From Heterobasidion occidentale (lineage: Eukaryota > Basidiomycota > Agaricomycetes > Russulales > Bondarzewiaceae), in NCBI GenBank assembly GCA_039111635.1, contig JBCAQO010000009.1, positions 124,001 through 188,000 on the forward strand: DNA of 64,000 nucleotides. Direction: 5' to 3'. Both the position numbers and the translations under genes were made by a program. Shown one piece after another: positions 47,109 through 60,639 of the stretch; positions within the stretch are counted from its first letter, which is position 1, and each line of letters opens with the position of its first letter. The notes under the pieces were generated by a model. It was given only the letters and a program-made list of their open reading frames with translations. It made no database searches and was not told where the DNA came from.

Positions 47109-50100
47109 GGAGATGAGGCCCTTCAAGAGTTTTAATAGGCACAGGGTGAGGCGTGAATAGGATCAGCAAAAGGATTGACACTTTGGGAGACCGAGGGTGA
47201 AATTACACACGCAACAACTGAAGATGGGTGAGCAATCGATAACGCGACACACTTCCGCTTTTTATCTTGATTCTAGGATCCTAGGTTAGCTGAAAAACAG
47301 GCACCAACTCGGACCATCAACAGGGTCACGTCAGTCATCGCTACTGCCCGGTGCTTCCCAATCATGAATTCGTTAGAAAGAAGAACATAGCAGTGCTACG
47401 TAGGCGCCACACTGGCAAGTTGGACACTCGGCGCTCGTTGAGGACGAGAAGGTGAAGTGTGGGAACAAGCCCGCAACTCCGACTGGCGAATGCCTACTTG
47501 GGGGCGGCTCGCTCCTTGGCGCAGCGAACCTATGCTAAAATCACAGCTATTGTCAAACGAACAAGGAGATCGAAGAAAAAACTCCTTACCATCAGGTAGC
47601 ATGAATGATGATAAATGTAGAACAAGGCCAAACAAGAAGGCTAAGAAACAAGAGGATCAAGATTACGGGGCCTTGTAGCGCTACCTGTCACTGTTCGGAA
47701 GCGTAGAAATTGCGGGATTCGCAAGAGCGGGAAGAATGCGATATATCCACCGTGTTGAGAGACGCGATACCAAAAACAGCAACGACGCAGTCATCGACCG
47801 AAAAAGCCGCATCAATGTTGAATATGCATAAGCAGTTAGTGTCTATTCCTCAAGGCCAGGAGACAGACCTAAACGTGATCAATCGATGAAGCGTACCACG
47901 GAAACAACTTCCAGCGTTGTCCTACGAGGTACCTAGTGTGTGGACCTGTGAGTTTTCATTCAATGTTATCCCAAAAGCACCGACCAACACCCCGTACTCA
48001 CAGCTGTCTATTACATGGAAGCTGACCTTGGTAACGCCCATCTGCAAACTACCATTGAAATTTCGGTGCGAATGCAGAGTGTTCGTCCTGAAGAGGTCAG
48101 ATAACATGAATGGGATAATTGATTATTGATGATATTGATACAGTTCCACAAGGCAACTTACAGCGTCTAGCGAGAGACAATCAGAACCGTCCGTCCGTCG
48201 ATTCGACCTTCACCATGAGTAGTGCGAGGCGCTGTCTGTATAACGGCTTAGAATAGAGTACACTGCCTTCGATGACGCTCATGCTGAACATCCGCTGGCG
48301 TAGATCGACGCCTCAACGATGTCCCCATGATCAGCAAATTTCATCCGTGGGTGGCATGAGAGCACAGCGAAGATGACATCCGGATTCTTCCAGGCTGAGT
48401 TCCACTCGAGAGCAAAGTTGCGCGGCCCTCGTCAATCCTGTGCCGATTGTGCCGAACGAACATGGTTGATTCAACTTGTACATCGCGGATCACGAAAAGT
48501 ATAAGGATGTTGCCACCTTCCAAGGTTTGGTGGCGTAACCTCTCAAAAAGCAGACCACATGGTTGCACGGTGGGAACGACGCCTTGCAGAACCGCAGATA
48601 TGAATCCTCCGAGTCTACACGGAACGCGCTGGAACATGCCAAAGTAAGCAGACACAGTTGAAGGGCAAATGGCGATGATGAGGCATAGCGTTGGACTTGT
48701 CGCACCTAATCGTAAATTAGGTGGTGGCTCCGGGCATGTGAACACCCTTGTTTGTTTGTATAGCGGGGCGATTTGAGATGCGCATACGCTAAACATGGAC
48801 AGGCAGCGCTCGGAGTCTTTCGGACACCGCTGTACCGTCCCGCATCCCTGAGAAAAGAAGCCCGTACTTTGACAAGTAGCAGCAACAGAGTTACCTAGAG
48901 TTAGCGAGCGGTCAAAGATAAGAGACGTATGCAACTTAGCAAGCACCTATGATGCACGGCTGCCCCCGCAATTCTCTGATTCTGCACAAACCTGACGAGA
49001 GCAATCGACGAACAGTATTCGATGCAATGCGACAGAGGAAGCATTGGCTGATGCTCTACAAGGGTGCAGCACCTAGGGACAGAGACGAGAGCATCGCAAA
49101 AGATAAAGCGCTCAATGCGCACTAGACCGCATGCGAGTGAACGGATGTACAGAGCATAAGCCGGAGGAAAGCACCTCTTTCGCATCGGGAAGCGCACTCT
49201 AAATTGAGCGAGACGCGGGCATCGCAAAATGGAGTTGATCAACCCCACGGGGTCACGAAGACAGTCTTTGATCGAGATCAAGCCAATGAAGACGCAAAAG
49301 GTAGCAGCGAAGAAGATTAACACCGCTTTGATCACGGAATCGGCGCGGCGGTGGTTGTTCCCACTGAGATATCCTGAGCAAAGGGCTATCGATGAGCGCC
49401 GCAGTTCTCGATTCATCCTCGCCCCAGATGCCGAATGTACACAGGCATGAGTTCCTTGAAACACGAAAATTTCACGGCGCAGCTTGGCACAGAGATGTGC
49501 GGGAGAAGACTGATACGACGTCACGAAGGATGTGGAGTCTTCAGACTGCCAGTTTATATATATCCTGTAACAACAAATCACAATTGAAGATCGAATGAGC
49601 ACACCGACACAGCAGAGCATAGCTCACTAAGGTCGTCAGTGCCGTGCACATATTATCAAGCGCAGCTTCGAATGCGCTGTCGCCGAGTGGAACGACGAGC
49701 ACGTCCGAAGCCGCAGTACCCGGCGCATGAAGGCGTTGCACCAGGTGGAGCACTTAATCTTTGCTTGACACTAGGCGGCGCTGATGACCTCCCTAGAAGG
49801 AAATGACTCTGTCTGTTCTTGTGGTGATGACTGACAGGTCAGGACCGTGGAGTCAACCGACGTGACAGCCTAGATTTGTGAACAGTTCAAAGCATCACTG
49901 ATGAAGAGGTCTTTACCGGCTTGGTGCTGGTGCATTGACATCGAGCCTGAGAGTCTGAGATTAGCCCAAGGCCATGACAACGTATCAAGTCCGATTATGA
50001 TTGAACTCGTAAGCCATCGATACATGGGCTATGGCCAAGACGTCTTCGTTGAGCACACGGCCATCAGCGCGGGGTCAACGCTGATAAAAGTTTGTCAGTG

Positions 50101-53100
50101 ATCATTCAGCGAACAAGCAGGCCATGCTAAAGGACTAACCCTAAAATGCATTATGTACGCTCGCTGACAATCCTTAACCGACCATCTTTGCCGTGTGCAT
50201 CGCGCGAGATATGCCTCTGAGACTCGACTACATCCGCCAATTGTTTTCAGTGATCTCGATATATATCGTGAGTAGCTGGATCCGAAGCATCTCCAGCTTC
50301 GAGCTGGCGTTCTATGTATACGTCGTCTGACATCGGGGTGCCGTTCTGGCGTCATGAACAGGTAGGATAGAAGACGGCTTTGCCTAGAAATGAGTTGGCC
50401 AAAAGGAGGGAAGCGCAGAGCCAGATAATGGAGGACTTCGGTTGCGTGAGACTGTCAATATTACATGCCATAGACGGGACCCTCCAAAGATGATCAGAAA
50501 GCATGTGAATAGTATCGAAAGTGAGTTCGGAAATGGATTTGATGCAATGAACCCGGTGACCGCTCTTGTATCCATCGGGGCGACCAGGTGCAAAACCTGG
50601 AGTCAAAGGCGCTCGAAAATATAGGCGACGACAGCAATCTGGGCAGTATCCTTCATGTGGAGACGCAAATCTTCGGGCTTGGGGAGCAAGTAACGTAAAT
50701 ATTTTCTAAGATCCTCGAGATGCGTAGCACATACAGTAAGGTGGAGAATGATCAGGTTGCTGCTGTCAGCCGATGTGACCGCCAGCCTCCCCGCGTCCCA
50801 GGTGAGATTTCTCCTACTGCAGACCAGTAAACATGCTCCGAGACTCTGAGACGGAAGGCGTTTCACAGATCGTGAGGCCAGAATCATAGATTCGGCGCCT
50901 TCAGTTCCTCTCGTAGACAAGACCAGCTTCTCGAAGAAAGGGAGGGTCGCGAAGGATATGAGTGGCTAGGAAGAACAGCTGAGGCCCTGGGATGTCGAAC
51001 CGTACATCTCCCAGCGGCGAGAGTGAGTACCAAGAATGGCCAGGTTGCGAGAGGTTGCGAGCAACAGATTCTTCACCCCGCCGTGACTTCGCGTGAGAAA
51101 CGAGCGGCGTATCTCTTGACAAGGATGATCGGTGGATAGCGCGTACGCATGCCCGACGCGATCAGCAGACTCGGGTGAGTATCTAGGAAGTCTTTCGCGA
51201 ATGAAAAGATGTCGAAGATAACTCCGAAGGGAGGAAGAGGTGTGCCGCGTATAGGTCATCGAACGAATGAGTTCGGCTTTTGAGAAAAGAAGACGGGGAT
51301 TGTGTCACCCTGTCTTTCTCTGGAGTATCAAGTCACATAATCTCACTCAGCTTCCGACGTCTGAGTAAACGACAGCAAACGAGAAGCACCTACAGCTATG
51401 CTAGGTGAAGGGGTGCAGATGTCATCTCCCACACATTCACAACAGTCGCTATCAGCACTGTTTTTGAACGCAGATCTACGCAGATTGAAGCTGGAGCGAT
51501 GGGGACGAAGCCACAACGGCAGACTTTGCTCAATGTTTCAGCTTTCTCACGGTATTTAGCCAAAATTAATCCACGTCTCGTTTAGGGAGATATGATGTTG
51601 TCTCCCTTTATTTTCGCCGTCATTTAAACCAGACCGCGGATTCAGTGACGACAAAGGATAAAATAAACATTGTCGAGATTTTCAAAAAAAGCCGATGCAT
51701 AAATCCAAATAGCACAACGTCGACACAAAGCCTAAAAGCCTCGATAGCAATACAGCAGCCCGCATAACGTCGACCGTCAGAGAACACCGGTCGATCTAGT
51801 ACTCAGATGTACGGACGAGCCCAGCCACCGAGCCAACCACCACGCACACTGCACAGGGCCGCCAGAGTCCTCGAACAGCGCAGAACGTAGCACCGCATCG
51901 TCTTCAGTCCGCGTCTGGGATCACAGACAGAACCACACACCAGAATCGAAAAGAGCCGGCACAGAACGTTCCACGCAGAGTCCTGAACTGGCGCGCGTAT
52001 AAACGTGGGCCCGCGAGAGCAAAACACGCACCGCCGGCAGAGAAAACTTGATCCAGTCCCGTCGACGGGTTCCCTCGGCATCGCCCGAGACGCCCAAGCT
52101 GCAGATCGCCCAAGACACGCCCAAGACCTAGGGACAGCATCCACCGGCGATTCTGAAGGCATGAAAATTCAAAGTCCAAACCCCGCTCAGCACTTCCAGT
52201 TCCACGAAGGCGGGAGAAGCAAGGCACCGACGACGAGAAAGGACAGGGCATGAAGACAGTCGGAAACCCCCGTCGGCCAGCTCCGCACAACGGCGCACGC
52301 GCTCGCAGACGCTTGTCAGGCAGCAAAGGCTTCCATACAGGAGAAAAAGTCCAGGCGGTGGCAGATCGTCGCCTAACACACAGCCCGCAGAGACGATGAC
52401 GGGATGACGAACACCGGATTGAATCGGAAACCGCAGAGCTCACCTCACAAATATCAAGATCACGACACCTTATGATACCGCAGACCATCTCCGACCCCGA
52501 CGCCAACCTCGCATACAACGATCCCTCGGCGGGCCCCAACCCCACCCAAACGCCGCCGAGGCGAACGAGCACCCAGGCATCCACGATAACACAAGCGCGC
52601 AGCCATCCGGCCACATCATGGGAACGCCCACCGACCTCCCAAACCGTCTTGATGGGGAGGAGGGAGTGGAGGACAGAAAGGAAGCACGAGACAAGGGGCC
52701 GGCGAGGCCAGCTATATACGCAGCGGAAACTTGTACGTCACTCGCGAGGCTAGACCCGAAGCGAGGACACGCGACGCGCGATCAATCGAAATCGAGAGAA
52801 GCGGCTGACTTTCTCCGACGGGGCAGGGAGGGAGGTGCAGGGTCGCGGTTCTGCGGGTGCGGCTGGATGGGATAGGGGCTTATCGCGGGCGCGGGCAAGA
52901 CCTGAGTCGACGTCCAACAGAGGAAAGCTGGGGGCGCGTGCCCGTGTCTATCATCGGGCGCGTCGGGGAGGGCTTGACGAGCCGAAGACAGAAACCTAGC
53001 TCAATCAATCAGGGAGCGCGCATAGATCGAGTTTCAAGCAGCACAAGTGCGAGGCTATGGTATTCCACACGCCGAGCAGAGGCTGCAGAAGCTGCAGAGA

Positions 53101-54389
53101 GGATATAGTGCCCGCGGAAGGCCGCTGGTGGCATTAAGCTTTCAGGTCATGCGACAGCCCATTGAAGCCGAGCGCGGCCCATCGTGCGAGCACCCACCAC
53201 CCCCAAGGACGCGCCCGAAACTCTTCCATGGACGTGCCGCGGTGGGTCGCGTGCTCCAGCGCGAAGGCCGCGCGGAGGAAAAGACAGGGCAGGCAAAACG
53301 TCGGCGTATCCTGCCAGTCCGAGCCTGAGCCTGCCTGAGCGCTGTGAGATATTAGGAAAGGAAAGGGGTTCGGTGCGCACCTCGTCGACCGAGCGGGTGG
53401 GTTGCGAGCCTAGGATGGATACATGCATGTGATGGCTGTTATGGCTGAGAGCGGCGCACTCACACGACGGGCGCCGCGGTCTGGACCCTGCAGGCAAAAG
53501 CACGAGCAAGCCCTCGTCCGCGCTTGTCTTACTGACCAGAGAGCAAGTGGAACCCAGCAGGGAGCGCAGATCTGTTCCCGCGCACCACGTGACGTGACGA
53601 CACGCGAGCCAATCCCGACGCGTCTTTGTCGGCCAAATGACGACACGTCGGCAGGCCTCGCCCCGCGAGCGACCAAATCCCCACTGGGTCGATCGTCCGT
53701 GCTGACGTCGACGTCCACCCTTCCCGTCGGCGGCGGCGGCCCCTCGACGCATTCGTCCGTGCGCATTCCATACCCGGAATCGAATAACGCTCTCCGAGCA
53801 CCGCGGCGTGCAGATCCCTCTCAGACCATGTCGCGCGACACGTATGATGCATATATTTTGCATATTTGTACTATAGTAACCAATGGACCTCGATACAACA
53901 AGTGGGTTTTCTTCTACTGTGCGTGTCGTACAATGCAATCCGTAATCCATCATGACCGTCGTCGTCGTCGTCTCGTGAACGAAAAGAAACAGGCGTCGCA
54001 ATAACACGAGGGAATAAACAAAAGAGGCGCTGCAAAGCAGGGCGGGATGGGGAATAGGAAATAAGCGATAACAGTAAGGCGTCCAGTCCGTGATGCAGTC
54101 GGCAAGATGAATAAAGGGGAGGTAATAACGTAGTGGTGGTGCGTCGTGATGGTGATGCGCTTTGCGTATGAGCGGCGGCAGCGGCGACAGCGAATGGTGA
54201 TGGCAGGAATGGGTATGGGTTTACAGTGTCGTCGGCCGTCCGCGCTGCTCATGGTGATGATGAGTGGTGTACAATGATACTTTTCTTCTTCTTCTGCTTC
54301 TTCTTCGTCACTGGCTTCTTCGTCGACTCCCGCGTCGACCTCCTCGGCTCCCTCCTCGCCCTCGCCCTCTCCCCTCTCGACCTGATCCT
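47109..54389. other. Long stretch without a firm gene
   Basis: GATAAAAAG at about 47259-47267 on the minus strand may be the TATA region of the DUF6699 gene. From 48.3 to 51.3 kb, minus-strand frames contain hydrophobic segments (for example ADSVIKAVLIFFAATFCVFI) and a motif like RLRHQTLEGGNILILFVIRD that recalls DUF6533/6534 membrane proteins. They are broken by stops and I could not join them. From 51.7 to 54.0 kb composition turns GC-rich, and the open frames look like chance. Confidence 0.35.
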
Positions 54390-55127
54390 TCACCGCGAAG
54401 TGAAGAACCACACGTCCTCCTTCGACCCGGGGCCCCTAAACACCGTCTCGACCCGCGTCCGGCCGCAGAGCACGTCGACGCGCCGCACGCCCTTCATCTT
54501 CTCCGTCTCGCGGTACGGCCCCGCCGCCCTGCAGCGCGCCTCGTACGCGCGCTTCACCTCGTCGACGCGCGGCAGCGCCTCCCACTCTTCGCGGCGGATC
54601 TGCGTGCGCAGCGTCGTGTACAGCGCCGCGAGCACGTCCGCGACGCTCACGAAGCGGCTGCCGGGCGACGTGCTCGGCGCGGGGTGCACCGCGATCGCCC
54701 ACGGGAGTTGCGCCGAGCAGAGCGTCATCCGGTCTAGGGGCGGGCTCGTCGCGGGCGCGGCGAGCGTGGACGCGGGGAGGGCGGGGTTCTGCACGGAGAT
54801 GGGCTGGGAGACGTCGAAGGCGAGGTTGAGCGCGGCGAGCGCGGGGTGGAGGTAGACGGTGGACGGCTGGGGGGACGGTGGGAAGGCAGGCTTGGGGAGG
54901 TGCGCATAGGGCATGGCGTTGGGGGGTGAGGGGGTATAGACCATTGGGGAGGGGTAGGCGGACGGGCTGGGGTGCACGCGAGGGAGGACGTGCGAGGGGA
55001 AGGCGGAGTGAGAGTCGGGTGGGGTGGAGGGACCGTCGGACGATTCGCCTGAGGAGAGGGGCGAGTCGACCCGGAAGGGGCGGACGTCGGGGGTGGGGTT
55101 GAACCGAACGTGACGCGAGGTGTTCAT
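54390..55127 (-). CDS. DUF6699-type protein
   Basis: A single minus-strand exon encodes 245 residues. The start MNTSRHVRFNPTPDVRPFRV leads into a Pro/Ser-rich segment of about 90 residues. The domain then reads STVYLHPALAALNLAFDVSQ, RMTLCSAQLPWAIAVHPAPS, FVSVADVLAALYTTLRTQIR, REEWEALPRVDEVKRAYEAR, GVRRVDVLCGRTRVETVFRG and ends EDVWFFTSR. All DUF6699 hallmarks are present, including the LPW, REEWEALP, RAYEARC and GVRRVD elements. Third codon positions are almost all G or C. A TATTTAA element lies about 180 bases upstream, and a 12-bp tandem repeat occupies the leader. Function unknown. Confidence 0.9.
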   Translation of the reverse strand: MNTSRHVRFNPTPDVRPFRVDSPLSSGESSDGPSTPPDSHSAFPSHVLPRVHPSPSAYPSPMVYTPSPPNAMPYAHLPKPAFPPSPQPSTVYLHPALAALNLAFDVSQPISVQNPALPASTLAAPATSPPLDRMTLCSAQLPWAIAVHPAPSTSPGSRFVSVADVLAALYTTLRTQIRREEWEALPRVDEVKRAYEARCRAAGPYRETEKMKGVRRVDVLCGRTRVETVFRGPGSKEDVWFFTSR

Positions 55128-55138
55128 TGCGGGAACAG

Positions 55139-55190
55139 TGGTGGTAGCGGTGGTGGTAGCGGTGGTGGTAGCGGTGGTGGTAGCGGTGGG
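55139..55190. repeat. 12-bp tandem repeat GTGGTGGTAGCG, about 4 copies
   Basis: Perfect or near-perfect copies are seen directly. They begin about 12 bases upstream of the ATG of the DUF6699 gene, so they probably lie in its 5' untranslated region (CGCTACCACCAC on the sense strand). Confidence 0.85.
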
Positions 55191-58100
55191 GTAAGCGGAG
55201 GTAGAGAGGCTCGAGTGAGTTTGGGTGATGGTGTACGTTGGGTGATGTGCGTTGGTGTGGGTGAAGTGAGGGGTGGGAGGGATGAGCGGTGCGGATGGAG
55301 GGAGTTAAATACGAGGAAGGGAGGGACAGCAACTGGTAGATATAAAGCTATGGGTCCATAAAGGAAGCTTGGCAACTGGCGCATAGACACTGAGAGTCCC
55401 GTCAAACCGGCGACGGATTCGGAGCAGAAAAGGCGCAGCCAGCCATGGATCGGGTCCGTTCAGCAGGCTGACATGGCGCTCTGAGCAGGGGCACGTTCGG
55501 CAGGTCTGTGCTTGGGCGGCCTGGGCTGTGAACGAGTTACTAGGAAGACGCTTTGGGAGGAGGAACGAACCAGGGCAGCCCGTGAGTCAACGCAAGCCCC
55601 CGTGCGGTGCAAATATAAATTTGATTACCACACGATTTCGCGACTTTTGGTACCGCACCGCTCCCAATCAGGCCCGTTTCGGTAGCCCACCGCCACTGAT
55701 TCGGTTGCTGGCGACGCGTCCGCTCTCACTCTCCTCCGACCCCCTCTGTGAACCCGCTGGCCCACCCCAATGCGACATCAATCCTTTGTCCGCCACCCTG
55801 ATGTGCCGCGACCGCGTTACGTGGCGTGCTCGCATCGTACGTGGTCGTAGCGCGATCGCATGTAGATCACAATTGCGGATGTAAATGCACTGTTGCTGAT
55901 AGATCCCTTCCCCCGCTTGGTCCTCGCCCTCGCTCCGATCCAAATCAGCCACACAGATAACATCATCGCCCGTGCCCACCCATCTCGCGTCTCTGATCCA
56001 CGCCGCGTCCACCCGTCGTGGCGTTTCATGCCACGGTATCTGCTGCGCGCCGTCTGCACTGTGCACTTTGCCCATCGATGCACGAAACACCATTGTAACT
56101 CGCATCATAAGCAAGGAGCCTTCCGTGACCTGCCACGGACGCCGCGAAACGCTCCGTCCACCCACCTTCCACGTGCGCGTGCCAATCCTAATATCCCAAA
56201 GTCGCGGCGCGCGACGATGGCCCCACTCGCGCACGTCACGCATCTGCAAACCGAGGCGAGGACGCGACCTACAGCTCCTCCCTCCGCGGCTTTCGTCCCT
56301 GGAACTCCCAGCTATGATATCATCCCCGCCCGCCAGCTCGTCCGCTAGGACGTCCCTCCTAGGGTTCCAAGAACCCGTCGCGCGCGCACGTGCAGCCTCA
56401 CGCAAAAGATCCCTTATTTGCTGCATTTATTTCTGGTGGCCTGAACGTAACAAATTCGCCGATGCCGAATGATGCAAGGTACGTGGATCCCGGCGCTACG
56501 CTCCACGTGGCTCGCACTCAGAGTCAGTCCTAGTCGCTCGCGAGCCTAGTCATCCCCAGCTCGGTCACGGGCTGTCACTATCGAATGCGATGCCGCCCTG
56601 CAGCCAATCGCATAATGACGTCTGCGCTTTCTCGGGCCCAGACGGCTCTCGGAATGGCGCCGGATGGATCTTGCGCGAGTTGCTTGGTCGTGCTCAGTGA
56701 AGAGCGGACTGACGCGGCCGGACGCGGCCGGCCCCCTCCGGCTGCGCCGCCGCACGATGCCATCAGTTCATGCAATAGCAGCGGCGGGAGGGACCCGCTG
56801 GGAAGGTGGAGCCACCGCGATGTGGGAAGGTCCCAGGCTCTTTGTCCCGGTGCCCCTCCATGGTAGTGGGGTCTTGCCTGCGTTTGGGACACGGCGCCGC
56901 TCGGTCGAGTCGCAGTAGCAACCGGCAACCTTCCCTTCGCGCGTGAGATGGCCCTTGCGAGCCACGTTGGTTCGCCGGATCGAGGCGAGGCGGGCAACGT
57001 CGTATGACGCCTCGTTGTTCTCGCTGATTGTTGGTTGTTGTTGATTCATGGACAGACGATGCGCTTGAGCAGTGCTTCAGGCTTCTGTTCTAAGCCGCAG
57101 CGGGCTCGAGGACCTCGGCCTCTGGGCGCGTTAGGTAGCGCATCGGCCCCACACGCCGGCGCGTCTGTCAATGACATCGCTGATTGCAATATTGGGGTCG
57201 ACAGTTTGCATTCAAGTCGCTCCGGAACAGAGATCGTGCTGTCCGACGCTGTGAATCAAGGGTCGACCAGCGTCAACGACGGGGCTCCTTCCGAGGAAGT
57301 CGAAGAACTCCCAAGCCGCTGCGCACGCCGCCGGCGTCTTCTCCCGCCCAGCGCCGCGAAGTCTACGGGCCACATCACGATTCTGCCCGTCCGCTCTCTA
57401 TGTCTTTTCGCTGATCGCGGGCAATAGGATCGCTCCAATCACGTCATGATGGCCCCGTCGTCGCCGCCATCACGCCTGAAAGCTCGTGAGGCCCGCCCGT
57501 GCGTGCACACTTCACTCCCCCGCCTGTCAACTGCGCCGAACGCTCATCGTCCCCCAAGAGACCGAGCTGCCACGGGCTCGGCATCCAGCTCTGGCTCGTA
57601 TTTGCGACTTGGCCACATAACAGGATCGTCGCGGCGCGCTATCAGCGGCCCCGCGCGAGTCACTCGATGCGCCCTAGCTCCGTGATGCCCGACGCGGTCT
57701 GTGCGTGCGGGCCCGCAGTCCGCGCGATTTTGGCCATATCGCCGCTTGGCAGACCGCGCAAGTCAGGCGTCAGGCGTTAGTCAGGCGGCAGGCGTCCGGC
57801 AGGAGCGACGGACGCTTTGAAGCTTTGCGTCTCGGTTCGCAATCACGTCGCGCATACACTCGCGGCGTGCCGTCGGAGGCCCCATCGTGTCGGCAGCGGA
57901 TGTGGAGCGCACCTCGGACGGAGCTTGTGATCATCACCAACGCGGTCGAAATCGTCATTTGAAGCAGCTCAATGTCGATGTCCCGCTCGCAACGTGCGTG
58001 AGTGTTATTGGATTTCGAGTGCCGCGCACAAATTCCAATGATCGCAAACGTAGCGCGCGCAAAAAGTTTGGCATGGCGGCGGGCGAGTTCCAGGCAACAG

Positions 58101-60639
58101 GACGCGGTGGAGCGAGCCCTGGCAGCCCTCAAACCCTACGCATCCAGCTCGATTCCCCCGGTCGCACAGTCTAGATCTGTCGCCCGAAACGGCAGCTCGT
58201 TGATGGGCCTGCGCCGATCCCGCTCCGGCTGCGCTTTTGGATACCTGGGGGCGTCTGGCGCGCCCGCGATATCTCACGCAGCTCCGCATTCTGGCCTCGC
58301 GCGAGGCTGCTTACTTGGCTGTGCACCCGCAGCGCATCTCAGCTGTCCACCCATTGAATTGCGCGCGAGCGCGTCTCAACTTCACGTGCGGTCCTATTTA
58401 GGAAGTGATGGCGGACGGGGAGCGCTGGCGCCACAGCCGTTCCCGGCTGCGTTATTTCTGCTCGCCCGCCGTCCCTCCGGACGGTGGCCGAGCTACGTGT
58501 CCCCTCAGTTTCACTATCCTCCGACTGCGCGCTATCCAGATGCGTTGAGTCCCCGTCCGCTGGACTCCTCCGACCTATCCTTGGCTTGACTTGACATGGG
58601 GTGACAGGCGAATTGATGACCCCGTCCATGGCATCATCACGCCCACCTTGAACCCTCTTTGACCAGTTCTCGCGCGACGAGAGGCCGCAGCTTGATCCTA
58701 GGGCATAGGTAAGTCTTATACGTTTCTGCCGGGCTCGTGGCGACGTCTCGTCGGCCGAGGTGGAGTAGCACCTACGCCACCGACTGTAGCAGTTCTGTCC
58801 TTCGTCTTTGCATGTATCCTGTGGAACACATCGTGCGCTGGCATCGAACAAATAAGATGTGCACCATCAGGCTCATGATTTTCCGTCGTCGCACTTTCCC
58901 TCGCTCAATCGTGCCTTGATTGCTTTGATGTAACCCCCCCCCCGTCGCAGCGCGACGAAGGATCGTCTCAGTCAGGGTTGACGTGATCAGTTGCGGGTGA
59001 TGCCAGATGGACCATGTCGTGACGCATGATGCTGCATGATGGCCACCGCTCTGCTGATTCAAAGAAAACGATCTGCTCTGCTTTGCTTTGCGCAGTCGCT
59101 CTCCTGCCACCGTCGAAGGGAATACTTCCGTGTATCTTCCGAGCTGCGAACGACATTCATTGCCCCCTATCGCCACTTACTATCGCCACCCATCGCCACC
59201 TCCCTCGCCGCCTTCACGCGCCGCACACGTATGCTTGCAGATTCGCACGTTGCACCGCTGAGTAGCCGTCCGCGCGGAGTTCCACGGATCGCCTGCGGGT
59301 TCGTGGGATGATGACCTCAGTAGCAGGCAAAGCTCGTGGGCACCGCTGCGTGTTTCACACTCACGCATCGGCCTCGTTCTCGACCGCGGCGCGGTTGCTG
59401 CCTGGAACTACACACTAGAGCAGGCGAGTACAGGATCGGCAGATCGACGCCTGATTCTGGTCTGGTGGGGATGTCTTGGTGGCTCTGCCGCGCGTGGGCA
59501 TCGCTGCGCACGTTTTGCTGGGGTTGGGAAGATGGGCACCACTGCATAGGTGTTTTGGTTAGGGTGACACGATCGTATGTGGCGTTCTCGTGCTTTGCTC
59601 TCAAGATATGCGCCGACAGTGGCTCAGATCCGCGCCATTCGAGACTTTGTCTGTACCTAGCCTGCTCGTTACCTCGACACACGGCGCGCTTTCTAGGCAT
59701 CTGGTCCCACCTCTCCGTACACGCTTGCGGAACTAAGCCGACGCCTCTCGCCCTCTCCCAGGTCTATCTCGAACTCTGTTCTCTTTAGCGCACTGCCTGT
59801 GCGTTTCGTGTAGCCAACGATGGTGGGCGACCTGCTGCACCGCTTGCCTCGTTCCTGGACTGGGGGCGCTGACGCGCGCCTACAGCTACATCGACGCCAC
59901 TCAAGGCGCTGCCCATCAATATCGCGTCGGCAGATTCGCTCTCGGTGCCTAAATATGGTGCGTCGGGGCTGTGATCGCTGATACCTCCGACTCGGGTATA
60001 TGAAGCAGGCGGTTCATTAATATAGGTCGCCCTTGCTCCTCTGCTCGAGGGACTCTGATCGAGTATACCGTTGGACCGTTCGACGGTCGCAGAACTCGTT
60101 GGGCTAATTTAGGTATATGGTCTCGTCGGCAGTGCATCGGCTTTCCACTTGGATCAAATTCGAACGGAGCTTATTCCAGCTTATTCAGGGCTCCATATAA
60201 GTTATGAAACTTGTACAGCTGTAGATGAATAGAAACTGGGCTCTATTGGTAAGTTCTACCCATGAAACTGTGTAGGGTTGAGACAGAATGCAAAGCACGA
60301 CGACAATGGTCCTAGGATTATGCACTGCTCGAGTTGCATGAGACATGTAGTACTCGTGGGGAGGCGGTGGTCAGTATTAAATGGTCTCGCACACCGCGTA
60401 GTGCATCAAACAGAGTGGCAACTTCGAGGAGGATTGTACAGTGTATCTGAAAATTAAAACATGCACTTTCAGAGAACGGTATGCTTGATTGACTGAGGCA
60501 TCCTGCCAACAGAGCTGGAGATGTCGGCACGACGCGTTTGACTCACGTGCAACCCACGTGACTTATCGTACGCCCGGAAATTGTCGAAGTCGAGCATCCT
60601 TGCAGCTTCGCTTTTCTCCGTTCCACCCACTTTGCCTCG
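55191..60639. other. GC-rich stretch without a recognised gene
   Basis: About 5.4 kb hold open frames up to 252 codons on both strands, but all look like by-products of GC-rich composition. None has a conserved motif, a run of coherent exons or a start context followed by protein-like sequence. From about 60000 the base composition drops toward the BUB3 promoter. Confidence 0.45.

Noticed and set aside
51904..52614. 236-codon minus-strand frame beginning MAGWLRACVIVDAW
   Set aside because: It has Cys/Arg/Leu-biased composition and competing open frames in other phases. The nearby TATA-like sequence at about 52710 is not enough to support a gene.
55668..56426. 252-codon minus-strand frame
   Set aside because: Arg/Gly/Ser-biased translation without any recognisable motif; frames of similar length occur on both strands in this GC-rich stretch.
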